A stretch of DNA of 64,000 nt from Lysobacter oculi (GCF_003293695.1 NZ_CP029556.1:382001-446000), one strand, 5' to 3'. Shown: positions 19,725 through 33,605, counted from the first letter of the stretch. Notes: generated from the letters alone by a model not told the origin. Translations and numbers: made by a program.

Positions 19725-20954
19725 ATGGAACTGCTCGAACATCCCCTCAACGTCGCCGACCTGCGGATCGGCATGTACGTCTGCCGGCTCGACCGCGACT
19801 GGAACGACACGCCGTTCCCGCTGCAGGGCGTGATGGTGCGCTCCGCCGACGACATCGAGGAAATCGCCCGTTACGCGCGCACCGTCTGGGTGGATCTGGA
19901 GAAGAGCCACGACGCGTCGATCAAGCAGCTGCGCACGCTGTCGCCGCGCCCGGCTTCCGCCACCACGGCCACGCGCCAGGCCAGCACGCGCATCGATGAC
20001 GCGCCGAGCAGTTTCGAGGAAGAGGTCGTGCGTGCCGGCGACCTGCTCGACAGCCTGTCGGTGCGCGCCGAAACGCTGCTCAACAAGCTCCGCGACGGCG
20101 GTGCGGTCAGCCAGGTCGAGATCGACCAGGTGGTCGAGCCGATCGTGCGCAGCCTGGTGCGCAACCCCGATGCCTATTTCTGGCTGGAGTCCCTGCGCAG
20201 CCGCCACCACTACACCTACACCCACGCGGTGAACTGCTGCGCGCTGGCGGCGGCCTTCGGGCGCCATCTCGGCTTGGGCGAGGACGACGTCAAGTCGCTG
20301 GCGACCGGCGCCTTGCTGCTGGACATCGGCATGGGCGCGGTGCCGCCGGAAATCATCAACCACCAGGGCCCGCTGGACCGCATGGGCCGCGCCTTCGTGG
20401 AGCGCCACGTCACCGAGGGCGTCGAGCGCCTGAAGGAAAGCGGCGTGGACGACCCGCAGGTGCTGGAGATGGTGCTGAACCACCACGAGCACAGCGACGG
20501 CAGCGGCTATCCCGAAGGCAAGGCGGGGGATTTCATCCCGCTGATGGGCCGGATCGCCGGGCTCATCGACACCTTCGACGCGATGACCAGCCAGCGCCCG
20601 TACCGGCAGGCCTTCAGCCGCGCCGACGCGTTGCAGCAGCTGGTCAAGCAGCGCGATTCCCTGCGTGATGCCGACCTGGTCGAACAGTTCGTCCGCTGCC
20701 TGGGCGTGTATCCGGTCGGCACCCTGGTCGAACTCAATACCGGCGAAGTGGGGCTGGTGATGGCGCAGAACCGCGAACAGCGCCTGCGCCCGCGGGTGAT
20801 GATGCTCACCAATGCCGGCAAGCAGCTGCGCGCGCACTTCATCCCGGTCAATCTGGTGGATGTGGAAGCGCACCCGGCGCTGGCCGAGGTGCACATCGTC
20901 CGCAGCCTGCCGCCGGGCAGCTACGGGCTGGACCCGGCCACCCTGCCGATCTGA
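19725..20954 (+). CDS. DUF3391/HD-GYP domain protein with a degenerate HD motif
   Basis: A 409-residue cytoplasmic protein: N-terminal DUF3391-like domain (about 1-60, LRIGMYVCRLDRDW), a variable linker, then an HD-GYP domain (about 150-345). HD-GYP proteins hydrolyse c-di-GMP using iron-bound His and Asp. Here the HD pair of LLHDIGK reads L199-D200 (LLLDIGMG), while the HHEHSDGSGYP element (G261-Y262-P263) is intact. Loss of the metal-binding His suggests a binding or regulatory role rather than catalysis. The start ATG lies seven bases after the serine hydrolase stop. Confidence 0.88.
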   Translation: MELLEHPLNVADLRIGMYVCRLDRDWNDTPFPLQGVMVRSADDIEEIARYARTVWVDLEKSHDASIKQLRTLSPRPASATTATRQASTRIDDAPSSFEEEVVRAGDLLDSLSVRAETLLNKLRDGGAVSQVEIDQVVEPIVRSLVRNPDAYFWLESLRSRHHYTYTHAVNCCALAAAFGRHLGLGEDDVKSLATGALLLDIGMGAVPPEIINHQGPLDRMGRAFVERHVTEGVERLKESGVDDPQVLEMVLNHHEHSDGSGYPEGKAGDFIPLMGRIAGLIDTFDAMTSQRPYRQAFSRADALQQLVKQRDSLRDADLVEQFVRCLGVYPVGTLVELNTGEVGLVMAQNREQRLRPRVMMLTNAGKQLRAHFIPVNLVDVEAHPALAEVHIVRSLPPGSYGLDPATLPI

Positions 20955-20960
20955 GTTGGC

Positions 20961-21500
20961 TCAGGCCAGTTCTTCGGGGATGCCGATGCGCTGGCCGGCA
21001 CGACGCGGGCGGCGCTCCGCATCCAGCAACGCCTCGATGCGCGAGAACACTTCGGCGCGCGAGAACGGCTTCTTCATGAAATCGTCGGCGCCGATGCGCT
21101 GCACGTAGAACTGCTCGGTGGCCTGCGCGTTGCCGCTCATCATGATCACCGGCACGTCGCGGGTGGCGGGCTGGCGGCGCAGGCCGCGCAGCACCTGGAA
21201 GCCGTCGCCATCGGGCAGGACGATATCGAGGAAGATCAGCTCCGGTTCGTTTTCCGCGACCCGTGCCAATGCGCTGGCGACATCCACCGCCTCGATCACC
21301 TCGTAGCCGTTCTGCCGCAGCATCTTGCGCAGCAGCGCGACGATGGTCGCCGAGTCATCCACCACCAGCACGCGGGTACCGGCACGCGCGTTGACGCGGG
21401 CCTTGCCGCGACGTTCGCCGCCGGCCCAGCTGCCATCCACCGACCCGCTTTCGGGCCGGGCCGGAGTGCGCCAACCGCGCAGCTTTTCGAACAACGACAT
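20961..21500 (-). CDS. Single-domain response regulator
   Basis: A 179-residue receiver protein with no output domain. After a 42-residue unstructured N-terminus comes a CheY-like fold: acidic pocket D48-D49, phosphoacceptor D92 in FLDIVLPDGDG, and the conserved Lys in DDFMKKPFSR (about 143-144). It resembles twitching-motility receivers such as PilG/PilH. It is convergent with the HD-GYP gene, with stops six bases apart, which hints at a local signalling group; no histidine kinase is seen in the window. A GGGGG ribosome binding site precedes the ATG. Confidence 0.88.
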   Translation of the reverse strand: MSLFEKLRGWRTPARPESGSVDGSWAGGERRGKARVNARAGTRVLVVDDSATIVALLRKMLRQNGYEVIEAVDVASALARVAENEPELIFLDIVLPDGDGFQVLRGLRRQPATRDVPVIMMSGNAQATEQFYVQRIGADDFMKKPFSRAEVFSRIEALLDAERRPRRAGQRIGIPEELA

Positions 21501-21532
21501 GTGGGATCCCCCCGGAACTTGGTGTCAATGTA

Positions 21533-23344
21533 TCAGCGGATCGGCTCGTCCAACATCAGCTGGCGGACGAAGCGGACCGGCGGCGCGCCGTAGGACAGCA
21601 CGCGGTCGTGGTAGCGCTTCTGGTCGAAGGCGGCGCCTTCCTTCGCTTCCGCCGCGCGGCGGGTGTCGAAATGCTCCTGCACGCCGACGAAGTAGGTGGG
21701 CAGCTGCGCCGAGGTGAGCTGGGCGCGGACCCATTTGCCGGCGGCCTCGCGCTCCTGCTGGAAGGTCTGGCGGGTCATGAAGTCCATCGCCTGCGCGCGG
21801 CTCCAGCCATCGACATGCACGCCCTGGTCGAGGATCGCGTTGCCGATGGTGCGCAGGTAGAACTTGAGCTGGACCAGCCGGAACAGCGGGTCGTTGTCGA
21901 GGTAGCCGGCGTCGGCCATCATTTTTTCGGTATAGACCGCCCAGCCTTCGGCGAACATGCCGGAGCGCAGCACCGCGCGCAGGGTGGAGGGGAACTGCGC
22001 GGAGTGCGCGCCTTCCAGGTAGTGGCCGGGCATCGCCTCGTGGATCGACAGCAGGTGGATCATGCGGTCGTTGTATTCGCGCAGGAACGATTCGGTCTGC
22101 TGCGCGGACCAGTCGTCGGGGATCGGCGAGATGGCGTAGTAGGTGTCCAGGCCCTTGTCGAGCGGGCCGGGCGAATCGCAGTAGGCGACCGCGACGCCGC
22201 GCTGGAATTCCGGCATCAGGATCACCTTGACCGGATCGGCGGGCACGGTGACGAGGTCGTGCTTGCGGACGAAGTCGGTGGCCATGGCCAGCGTCTGCTT
22301 GGCGAAGGGCACCACCTGGTCGCGCGCGGGGCGTTCGGCGTAGGCGAGTTCAAGCGCCGCCTCGATGGCCTTCTGCTGCTGCGCCGGTGTGGGCGAGGCC
22401 GGCAGCGCCGGGGCGCCGCGCTTGCCCTTCAATACCTGCCGCGCGATGCCGTACATCTCGCCACGCGCGCGCTTGAGTTCGGCTTCCGCACGCTGCTTGA
22501 TCTCGCCGCGCGACAGCGCCGAGTTGAGCGAGAACTTCAGCTTCTGGTCGTACAGCGCGGCACCCAGGCGGAAGTCGCCCTTGGCGTTCGGCACCAGCGT
22601 CTTGTCCAGCCACTGCTGGTTCTCGGCAACGGCGGCGCGCACGCCGGCGATGGCCGCATCCAGCCGCTGGCGGTCGGCGCCCTTGAGCTGGCCGGCATTG
22701 GGCGTGATGAACTGGTCGATCAGCGCCAGCACGCCGCCGTTCTGCTTGGACACGGTTTCGGCGTGGATCCGCGGCACGCGCGCGGGGTCCAGGTTGGCGC
22801 GCATCTGTGCGTAGAGCGCGGGCAGCTTCTCCATGCGCAGGGTGGCGGACTTCAGGCGCTCGGGCATCGGCGCGAACTCGCGCGCCATCAGCCCGTAGAT
22901 CGCGCCACCGGCCACGCCGTTGTAGACCTGCGGATCCCAGGCCCAGCTCTGCAGCGTCTCGGTGTACCAGATGTCGGCCTGCAGCTGGTTGCGCAGGATC
23001 AGCGCATCGACCTGGTTTTCGCGGCCGAGCGCGGCGATGTCGATGGCATCGAGCCGCGCCAGCATGTCGCGCGAGAACGCCGCGCCCTTCGCCATGCCGG
23101 CCGGCGACAGGTCATCCAGCTCGCCATCGAAACGGTGGTCGCCGATGGAGGTGGCCGAGACCGGCGACAGCGCCAGCATTCCGTCCAGCCACTGCTTGGA
23201 CAGCGTGGCGAAGGCGGCGTCCGGCGTGGTGGCCGGGGTTTCGGTGCTGCCGGCGGGAACCGGGGCCGGTGCTTCGGCGGGCGCGTGGGCGCAGGCGGTG
23301 ACCAGCGAGGTGGCGAGGGCGAGGGCGAGCAGGGATGGACGCAT
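21533..23344 (-). CDS. DUF885 family exported protein, zinc-motif peptidase-like lipoprotein
   Basis: A 603-residue protein with a lipoprotein-type signal (ATSLVTAC, cysteine at about 18) and a DUF885 body. The motif H435-E-A-M-P-G-H441 is a zinc-binding HExxxxH signature kept in this family, and a second acidic element follows in EGWAVYTEKM, as in gluzincin-like carboxypeptidases. Activity has rarely been tested. The start is the ATG preceded by GGAG five bases upstream; the longer open frame is not protein-like. It follows the membrane gene by 22 bases on the same strand and may belong to the same transcript. Confidence 0.88.
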   Translation of the reverse strand: MRPSLLALALATSLVTACAHAPAEAPAPVPAGSTETPATTPDAAFATLSKQWLDGMLALSPVSATSIGDHRFDGELDDLSPAGMAKGAAFSRDMLARLDAIDIAALGRENQVDALILRNQLQADIWYTETLQSWAWDPQVYNGVAGGAIYGLMAREFAPMPERLKSATLRMEKLPALYAQMRANLDPARVPRIHAETVSKQNGGVLALIDQFITPNAGQLKGADRQRLDAAIAGVRAAVAENQQWLDKTLVPNAKGDFRLGAALYDQKLKFSLNSALSRGEIKQRAEAELKRARGEMYGIARQVLKGKRGAPALPASPTPAQQQKAIEAALELAYAERPARDQVVPFAKQTLAMATDFVRKHDLVTVPADPVKVILMPEFQRGVAVAYCDSPGPLDKGLDTYYAISPIPDDWSAQQTESFLREYNDRMIHLLSIHEAMPGHYLEGAHSAQFPSTLRAVLRSGMFAEGWAVYTEKMMADAGYLDNDPLFRLVQLKFYLRTIGNAILDQGVHVDGWSRAQAMDFMTRQTFQQEREAAGKWVRAQLTSAQLPTYFVGVQEHFDTRRAAEAKEGAAFDQKRYHDRVLSYGAPPVRFVRQLMLDEPIR

Positions 23345-23366
23345 GGGAACTCCGGTCAGGCGCGGA

Positions 23367-24353
23367 TCAATAGGATGAGGGAAGCGGCGGCGCGATGTTC
23401 GATGCCGGTGCGGCCACGGGTGCGGCCGGTAGTGGCGCGTCGATGGCCGGTGCGGGCGTCGGGGCCGGGCTGATCGCGGCCAGCGCATGCAGGCGGGCGA
23501 TGCGCGTCCACCACAGCACCACGACCGTCAGCTGGGCCAGCCCCAGGACCAGCCCGGTGGCGATCCGCGGGTTGATGGCCGGCCGCTGCAGCGCCATGGC
23601 GACGGCCAACCCGAGCGCCGTGGTCACCAACATGACCAGCAGGACCGCGAGCGGGCGGCGCGCCATCAACTTCAGGCCGCGCAGCCAGGCGTGGAAGGCC
23701 GAGCGCAGGGTGGTGTCGGCGGCGAAGGCGGCGCGGGCGGACTCGATGCTGGTCCAGGTCAGGAAGCCGGCCGCCAGCATCAGCCACATCGCGATCTGCT
23801 GGCGCTGCTCGCCGACCGATTGCAGGATGCGCGTGTCATCGCCATGGCGTGCCCAGAAGCTGGCGATGGCGGCTACCAGGCCCACGCCGATCCACGGGAT
23901 CAGCGACACCAGCAGCAGGCGGAACTGGCGGCCGTATTCGCGCCAGCCGCCGGCCCACAGCTCACCGAAACGCAGCACGCGGCCTTCGCGCAGGCTGGCG
24001 ACCAGCATGCCGGCCAGCCACGGCGCCAGCAGCAGGCTGACGATGACCGCCGAGCTGATGCCTTCGCTGAGCGGCGCCAGCGCGGCGGTCAGGCCGCCGT
24101 CCGGCAGGGTCATCAGCGCATCGGCCAAGGGCGCGATGTCGCTGCCGCGCACGATGCCCGATGCATCCGGGTGTTCGCCCAGCGCGCGGTTGAACAGCGC
24201 GAAGACCGGCAGCGCGGCCAGCGTCGCCGTCAGCAGCCCGGCCAGCCAGCCGAGCACGATCACGCGCCAGTGGCGGAGGCCGGCGCGGAAGCCACCGGGC
24301 AGCGCAGCCAGCAGGCCGGTGCGGGAAGCGGGATTCGTCTTCGTCATGCTCAT
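23367..24353 (-). CDS. Multi-spanning membrane protein, unknown function
   Basis: A 328-residue protein with about six membrane segments (starting near 22, 92, 130, 177, 218 and 243) and a Pro/Ala-rich C-terminal tail after 285. No catalytic motif seen. The ATG overlaps the stop of the upstream M1 peptidase gene by four bases (ATGA at 24350-24353), so it is translationally coupled to it; a second ATG six bases later is possible. I do not recognise the family. The coupling suggests a membrane partner of the exported peptidase, which is inference. Confidence 0.75.
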   Translation of the reverse strand: MSMTKTNPASRTGLLAALPGGFRAGLRHWRVIVLGWLAGLLTATLAALPVFALFNRALGEHPDASGIVRGSDIAPLADALMTLPDGGLTAALAPLSEGISSAVIVSLLLAPWLAGMLVASLREGRVLRFGELWAGGWREYGRQFRLLLVSLIPWIGVGLVAAIASFWARHGDDTRILQSVGEQRQQIAMWLMLAAGFLTWTSIESARAAFAADTTLRSAFHAWLRGLKLMARRPLAVLLVMLVTTALGLAVAMALQRPAINPRIATGLVLGLAQLTVVVLWWTRIARLHALAAISPAPTPAPAIDAPLPAAPVAAPASNIAPPLPSSY

Positions 24354-26566
24354 GCCCCCATCAGCCAGGCCAGCGCGACCTGCATCCACGCCAAGGCGCG
24401 GCTGCCGTAGAAATCGCCGGCATCGGTATTCGATTCAAGTGCGCGGACGTTGTCGGTCAGCGAGCGGTCCATCGTGTACTGGCCGGCGGGGTCGAGTTCC
24501 ACCTTCACCGCCTTCGACGGGCGCACCCAGTCCCAGCGGAACCAGCGCTGCCGGCCGGCGAAGCGCACGGTCTCGCTGCTGCCGTCATCGAAGGTGACCT
24601 TCAGCGTCTGCGGCACGTCCGCGCCCTGGCGCTTGACCACCACGCGGGTGCGGAACGGGTAGGGGCCGGTGCCGTTTTTCGCATCGGGATGCGCCTTCTT
24701 CCACGCCTCGCGCGCCTGGCTGATCACCTTGCCGCGCGCTTCGGTGCCGACGGGCTTGCCCTGCTCGTCGTTGTAGCCGAGCTTCGGCAGTTCCTCGTCG
24801 CTGCTGAAGGCGTCGATGGCGTCATCCACCACCTGCGTGCCGTACACCGCCATCGCGAACTCGCGCTCGATGATGTCGCGGCGGCCGGTGCCTTCGGCCA
24901 GCGCCTCGCGGAAATCGGCGATGGAGGGATGGCGGAACTTCCAGCGTTCGTAATAGAGCTTCATCGCCCGCGCCATCGCCTCGCGGCCGACCTGTTTCTC
25001 GATGCCGGCCAGCATGGTCGAGGTGCGCGAGTACACCGTGTTGTAGCTGCCGCTGGAGCGGCGGTCCCAGCTGTTGTTGCCGAGCGGGTCGGCGGGATAG
25101 TCCAGCCGGGCGGTCAGGCGGTCGGCCATGAGGGCGTCGATGCTGGCCTTCGGTGCCATGCGGGTCATCCGGCCCGGCAGCGGCACGATGCGCTGGCGGC
25201 GGTCGACCAGCATCCGGCCGTTCCAGTACTGGTTCACGCCTTCGTCGAGCATCGGTTCCTCGAACTCGTTGCTGGCGAGGATGCCGTAGAAGTAGCCGTG
25301 GCCGAACTCGTGGATGGTCACGAAGTCGAGCAGGTACTGCTCGATGCCGCCGGGCTTGAAATCCAGCACGCTGTCGGCGGTGAAGAAGGTCGGGTACTCC
25401 ATGCCGCCGGCTTCGCCCGCGTTGTACGGCGGGATCACCGCGGTCACCGTGCGGTACGGGTAGCGGCCGAGCGTGTCGGAGAAATAGGTCAGCGAATCCA
25501 GCGTCGCCTTCATCACCACCGGCGCGTTGTCGGCGTATTCCGGCGGGAACAGCACGCGCACCTTGACCGGCTCGCCGCCGGGGTGGGTCCAGGTGGTTTC
25601 GAGCGGCTTGGCGCTGCGCTTGTCGGCGGTCCAGGCGAAGTCATGCACGTCGCCCTGCAGGTAGCGGTAGGTGGTCTTGCCGTTGCTCTTGACCGGCGTG
25701 CCGGTGAGTTCGCCGGTGGCGCCGACCACGTAGTCGGAGGGTACGGTCAGGCTGACGTCGTACTCGCCGAAGTCGGCGTAGAACTCGCTGTGCAGGTGGA
25801 ATTCGTGCACGTTCCAGCGCGGCGCGGTGGCCCCGCGTTCGCCCGGCAGTTCCAGCACGCCGATCTTGGGGAACCACTGCGCGACCAGATGGAAGCTGCC
25901 GAAATAACCGGTGCGTGCGACCACGCGCGGCAGCTGGTTGAAGAAGTCGATGTCGAGCGTGGTGGTGCCACCGGCGGCGACCGGCGTCGGCAGGTCCAGC
26001 CGGACCACGGTGCGGTCGGTGGCCGGGCCGCCATCGGGCTGCACGAAGGCCCACTTCACCGCCTGCCCGCCCTGCACCACGCGATTGAGCCGGATGTAGC
26101 CCCAGTCGCCATCCTTGGTTTCCACGTCGGAACGGAACTGGAAGCCGCGCGTGCGCTGCTCCGACATGAAGGTGCTGCCGCTGGACTCGAAGCCGTTGAG
26201 ATAGAGATGCAGATAGACCGCGCAGACCGGCTGGCCGCTGCGGTTTTTCCACGTCAGCTGCTGGCGGCCGCCGATGGTGTGTTTGTCCGGGTCCAGCGTG
26301 GCCTGGATGCGGTAGCTGGCGATGCGCTCGGACAGCGTGGGCTCGTGGCCGGTGCGCGGCCCGCCCCAGGCATTCGCCGCGCTGGGCACGCTGACTGCGG
26401 CGGCATCGGCCGCGGCGAAGGGGATGGGGGCGCAGCGGCTGTCAGCGACGGGGGGCGCGACGGGGGCGGTGGGCTTCGCGGCGGGCGGGGCCGGCGGTTT
26501 CGCCGACATCGCCAGGGGAATCAGGCAGGCCGCGAGCAGGAGACCGGAAAGGAAGCGGGGCGACAT
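24350..26566 (-). CDS. Exported M1-family metallopeptidase
   Basis: A 738-residue zinc aminopeptidase of the M1 family, exported by an N-terminal signal (about 1-22) followed by a Pro/Ala-rich linker. The zinc site is HEXXH-X18-E: H419, E420, H423 and E442 (HEFGH and LDEG). The substrate-positioning motif GGMEYP stands for the usual GxMEN. C-terminal part is beta-rich. A Tyr in YNTVYSR may be the catalytic tyrosine. It forms a coupled pair with the downstream membrane gene, and DUF885 follows, giving an exported-peptidase cluster. Confidence 0.92.
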   Translation of the reverse strand: MSPRFLSGLLLAACLIPLAMSAKPPAPPAAKPTAPVAPPVADSRCAPIPFAAADAAAVSVPSAANAWGGPRTGHEPTLSERIASYRIQATLDPDKHTIGGRQQLTWKNRSGQPVCAVYLHLYLNGFESSGSTFMSEQRTRGFQFRSDVETKDGDWGYIRLNRVVQGGQAVKWAFVQPDGGPATDRTVVRLDLPTPVAAGGTTTLDIDFFNQLPRVVARTGYFGSFHLVAQWFPKIGVLELPGERGATAPRWNVHEFHLHSEFYADFGEYDVSLTVPSDYVVGATGELTGTPVKSNGKTTYRYLQGDVHDFAWTADKRSAKPLETTWTHPGGEPVKVRVLFPPEYADNAPVVMKATLDSLTYFSDTLGRYPYRTVTAVIPPYNAGEAGGMEYPTFFTADSVLDFKPGGIEQYLLDFVTIHEFGHGYFYGILASNEFEEPMLDEGVNQYWNGRMLVDRRQRIVPLPGRMTRMAPKASIDALMADRLTARLDYPADPLGNNSWDRRSSGSYNTVYSRTSTMLAGIEKQVGREAMARAMKLYYERWKFRHPSIADFREALAEGTGRRDIIEREFAMAVYGTQVVDDAIDAFSSDEELPKLGYNDEQGKPVGTEARGKVISQAREAWKKAHPDAKNGTGPYPFRTRVVVKRQGADVPQTLKVTFDDGSSETVRFAGRQRWFRWDWVRPSKAVKVELDPAGQYTMDRSLTDNVRALESNTDAGDFYGSRALAWMQVALAWLMGA

Positions 26567-26675
26567 CGGCGCGAATCCATGCGGAAACGGCCAGCCTGAG
26601 GCATCTCCGCCGCCCGGACAACATGACCGACGGCACGGGCGGGCGGCCCGTGCGGGTTACGTCAGGCGGGCTACG

Positions 26676-27094
26676 TCAGGCGGGCTGGGCGATGCGCCCG
26701 GCGGCGGCGCGGATGCCCTCCGGCAGCGGTACCGGCTTGCCGCTGCGGCGGTCCACCCAGACCACGACCACCTGGCCGTCGCTGTGCAGGGTGCCGTTGC
26801 CGGCATCCACGATGCGATGGCCGATGGTCAGGCTGCTGCTGCCGATGCGGGTGGCGAACAGTTCCACATCCACCTGCGACGGGTATTCGATCGGCATCCG
26901 GTAGTTGACCGTGGCCGAGGCCAGCACCGGCGCGTGGTCGTCGTCGAACCACGGCGTGTCCAGCGCGGTCAGCCACTGGATGCGCGACTCTTCCAGATAA
27001 CGCAGGTAGGTGGCGTTGTTGACGTGGTTCATCGCGTCCAGATCGCCCCAGCGCGGGGCGATGCGGAAACGGAAGGCTTCGGCGGCGGTGTCGG

Positions 27095-27098
<4 letters not shown>
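26676..27098 (-). CDS. Hotdog-fold acyl-CoA thioesterase
   Basis: A 140-residue single hotdog-domain protein of the 4-hydroxybenzoyl-CoA thioesterase/FcbC group. The active-site segment [23 protein letters not shown] (residues about 17-39) is the standard one, with the catalytic Asp in GDLDAMNH. It likely cleaves short or aromatic acyl-CoA. Its ATG overlaps the uvrA stop by four bases (ATGA), so it is translated with uvrA, a link that probably reflects compaction rather than shared function. 109 bases separate its end from the M1 gene. Confidence 0.9.
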
Positions 27099-29974
<2,876 letters not shown>

Positions 29975-30061
29975 GCGGGGGCGGGATCCTTGGGCCAGTC
30001 GTCCAGTGTAGGGGGAAGTGGGGGCGCGGCGGCCCCATCGCAACCGTGCGCCGCAAAGGAA

Positions 30062-30083
30062 ACGGGGCGCCGAAGCGCCCCGT
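30062..30083 (-). terminator. Terminator of the YidB/OmpA gene
   Basis: ACGGGGCGC and GCGCCCCGT pair around a four-base loop; the minus strand then reads TTTCCTTT. It is 21 bases after the stop of the OmpA-type gene and before uvrA on the same strand. Confidence 0.75.
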
Positions 30084-30104
30084 CCGTCGGGTCGCGATGC
30101 AGAT

Positions 30105-31604
30105 TTACTTGCTGATCGCGTAGTCGATGCGGCGGTTCAGCGCCTTGCCGTCCTCGGTGGCGTTGTCGCCGACCGGCTTGGTTTCGCCATAGCCCTTGGC
30201 GGTCAGGATGCCGGCCGGCACGCCCAGTTCCTGCAGCTTGGCCACCACGGCGTCGGCGCGCTGCTGCGAAAGGGTCATGTTGGCGGCATCGTCGCCATCG
30301 CTGTCGGTGTGGCCGGAAACTTCGATCTTGGTGCCGGCCGGGACCTGCTTGATGTACTCGGCGGCCTTGGTCAGCGTTTCCAGGCTGTCGCGGGTGATGG
30401 TGGCCTTGGCGGTATCGAAATACACGTTCGACAGATCGAGCGCCTTGACCAGGTCATCGCCGCTGAAACCCGCCTTCAGGCCGGCGAAAGCGGCCATCGC
30501 CTTGTCCCACAGACCGGAGATCTCGTAGCCCGCGAACGCGCGGCGCAGCTTGTCGGAGAGGGCGAAACGCTCCTCGTCGCTCATGCCCGAGGTGTCGATG
30601 TTGAGCCTGTCGCCGTCCAGGCCGAACTTCAGGCCCTTCGCCTTCAGGTCGGGCAGCAGGCCCACCAGCTTGTCCAGCCAGCCGGCCGGGGCCGCGCTCG
30701 CGTTGACGGTGATGTCGCCGTTGACGTTGCCGTCGCCGAAGGTCGCCTTCAACGCATCCCACAGGCGGGTCTTCTCGGCGTCGCTCGGCACGCTGCCGCT
30801 GACGTTCACCTTGGTGCCGTCCACGTTCTCGAAGTTGAAGGTGGAATTGGCGCTGGTGGCGGCCGGGGTGGTCGCGGCGGGTTCGGTCACCGGGGCCGGT
30901 ACCGGAGCGGCTTCGTGCTTGCTGCAGCCCTTGAACCAGAACAGCGCGGCGACCAGCAGGCCTGCCAGCAGCAGCCACGGCAGCCATTTGCCGATGCCGC
31001 CGCCGGCGTCGCGGGCCACGTCACCGACGCGGTCGGCCGCGCGGTCCACGGTGCGGGCCGCGGCACGCCCGGCATCGCCGATGGCATCCACGGTGTTGTC
31101 TGCGGCATGGCCGATGGCATCGCCGGCGCGATCGGCGGCATGCGCCACCCCGCCGACCGCTGCCGCGCCCAGACCCAGCGCGCCGACGCCCAGGTTGCGG
31201 AAGAAGTCGCCCAAGTCGTCCATGAAGCCGCGGATGCGGTCCGGGATGCCGACCGGGATGCGGCCGTCTTCGGTCAGGGAATTGAAGGCGTCCGGAAGCA
31301 TCGCCGCCAGTGCCGAGGCCGCCACGCCACGCTCCACGCCGGTCTGGCGGGCGAGGGTGTCGAGTTCGCTGGCGCCGAGCGCATGTTCAAGCTGGGCCGC
31401 GTCGATCGGCTGGTTGGGACCGCCACCGATCCACGAATCCACCAGCCCGCCCAGGCCGCGGCTCCGGAACATGTCCACGAAACCCGCGACGCCGCCACGT
31501 TTTTCGTTGAAAATCAATGCGATGAGCAGGCCGAGCAGCTGCTTGGCCTTCTCGGCCGGAATGCCCAACCGGGCGGCCGTATTGCTGAGTAGGGTGTCGA
31601 ACAT
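30105..31604 (-). CDS. YidB-like/OmpA-like envelope protein
   Basis: A 499-residue mosaic. Residues about 1-125 match the YidB/DUF937 family ([30 protein letters not shown]). A long Ala/Asp-rich helical stretch follows (about 145-200, repeated [20 protein letters not shown]), then one membrane segment (about 207-225), a Pro/Thr linker, BON-like beta-alpha units, and a C-terminal OmpA domain (about 375-499) with [18 protein letters not shown] and NRRIDY that should bind peptidoglycan. This would join the inner membrane to the cell wall. The ATG follows GGGGAT. Exact role unknown. Confidence 0.85.
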   Translation of the reverse strand: MFDTLLSNTAARLGIPAEKAKQLLGLLIALIFNEKRGGVAGFVDMFRSRGLGGLVDSWIGGGPNQPIDAAQLEHALGASELDTLARQTGVERGVAASALAAMLPDAFNSLTEDGRIPVGIPDRIRGFMDDLGDFFRNLGVGALGLGAAAVGGVAHAADRAGDAIGHAADNTVDAIGDAGRAAARTVDRAADRVGDVARDAGGGIGKWLPWLLLAGLLVAALFWFKGCSKHEAAPVPAPVTEPAATTPAATSANSTFNFENVDGTKVNVSGSVPSDAEKTRLWDALKATFGDGNVNGDITVNASAAPAGWLDKLVGLLPDLKAKGLKFGLDGDRLNIDTSGMSDEERFALSDKLRRAFAGYEISGLWDKAMAAFAGLKAGFSGDDLVKALDLSNVYFDTAKATITRDSLETLTKAAEYIKQVPAGTKIEVSGHTDSDGDDAANMTLSQQRADAVVAKLQELGVPAGILTAKGYGETKPVGDNATEDGKALNRRIDYAISK

Positions 31605-31724
31605 GGGAATCCCCGCGCTTGGTGGATGGACAACTGCCCCCATGCGCGAACGCATGGCGACAGTCCGGCCCATCGTCCATGGCCGGCGTGAGGAATTGGT
31701 TATGGGAAGCCGGGCCGGCCACCA

Positions 31725-31753
31725 CTGCACATCAGCCCGGAAATCGCTATAAT
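31725..31753 (+). promoter_or_regulatory. rplU-rpmA promoter
   Basis: -35 CTGCAC (31725-31730), a 17-base spacer and a perfect -10 TATAAT (31748-31753). The start site would be near 31760, leaving a leader of about 60 bases before rplU. The rest of the gap after the OmpA-type gene holds nothing recognisable. Confidence 0.75.
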
Positions 31754-31818
31754 CGCGGGTTCAGTCCGGCCAAAGAGCCGGCTGGATGCAGCCACAATAA
31801 CGACAAAGGAAGATGGCA

Positions 31819-32136
31819 ATGTACGCAGTACTGGTAACCGGCGGTAAGCAATACCGCGTCATGCAGGGCGAAACCCTGCGTGTGGAGAAGCTCGAGGTCG
31901 AAGCCGGCAGCGAGATCAAGTTCGACGACGTCCTGATGCTGGGCGGCAGCGATGGCGTGAAGATCGGCGATGCGCTCAAGGGCGCCACCGTCTCCGCCAA
32001 GGTGATCGGCCACGGCCGCGCCGACAAGGTGCGGATCGTCAAGTTCCGTCGCCGCAAGCACCACCGCAAGCAGATGGGTCACCGTCAGCACTACACCGAA
32101 ATCGAGATCACCGGCATCGCCGGTGGCAGCAAGTAA
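31819..32136 (+). CDS. rplU: 50S ribosomal protein L21
   Basis: Large-subunit protein binding 23S rRNA. 105 residues, starting [14 protein letters not shown]. Two ATG codons compete: 31813 lies only two bases after the ribosome binding site AAAGGA, while 31819 lies eight bases after it, so the second is chosen. The C-terminus carries the [14 protein letters not shown] basic run typical of L21. First gene of the rplU-rpmA-obgE cluster. Confidence 0.97.
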   Translation: MYAVLVTGGKQYRVMQGETLRVEKLEVEAGSEIKFDDVLMLGGSDGVKIGDALKGATVSAKVIGHGRADKVRIVKFRRRKHHRKQMGHRQHYTEIEITGIAGGSK

Positions 32137-32148
32137 GGAGAAGCAGTC

Positions 32149-32409
32149 ATGGCACATAAAAAGGGCGTAGGTTCCTCGCGCAACGGCCGCGACTCCAACC
32201 CGAAGTACCTGGGCGTCAAGATCTACGGTGGCCAGGCCATCGACGCTGGCAACATCATCGTTCGCCAGCGCGGCACCCAGTTCCATCCGGGTCCGGGCGT
32301 CGGCCTCGGCCGTGACCACACCCTGTACGCGCTGCTGGACGGCACCGTGCAGTTCTCGGTCAAGGGTCCGGCCAAGCGCCGCACCGTGAGCGTGGTGGCC
32401 GCCGAGTAA
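32149..32409 (+). CDS. rpmA: 50S ribosomal protein L27
   Basis: Its N-terminal tail reaches the peptidyl-transferase centre. 86 residues beginning [16 protein letters not shown], without the cleavable N-terminal extension found in Firmicutes. AAGGAG stands seven bases before ATG. It is 12 bases after rplU and is closed by a terminator before obgE. Confidence 0.97.
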   Translation: MAHKKGVGSSRNGRDSNPKYLGVKIYGGQAIDAGNIIVRQRGTQFHPGPGVGLGRDHTLYALLDGTVQFSVKGPAKRRTVSVVAAE

Positions 32410-33576
<1,167 letters not shown>

Positions 33577-33605
33577 CGATCCAGCCGGTTTCCGACCGGC
33601 CACGA

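Noticed and set aside
15623..19855. A 1410-codon open frame on the minus strand
   Set aside because: It lies antisense to three well-supported plus-strand genes, has no recognisable domains and is rich in His/Arg/Gln/Ala, the usual product of high-GC antisense frames.
29975..30057. LexA/SOS box before uvrA
   Set aside because: Looked for TTAG-N6-TACTA and CTGT-N8-ACAG type sites; none seen here or before intI.
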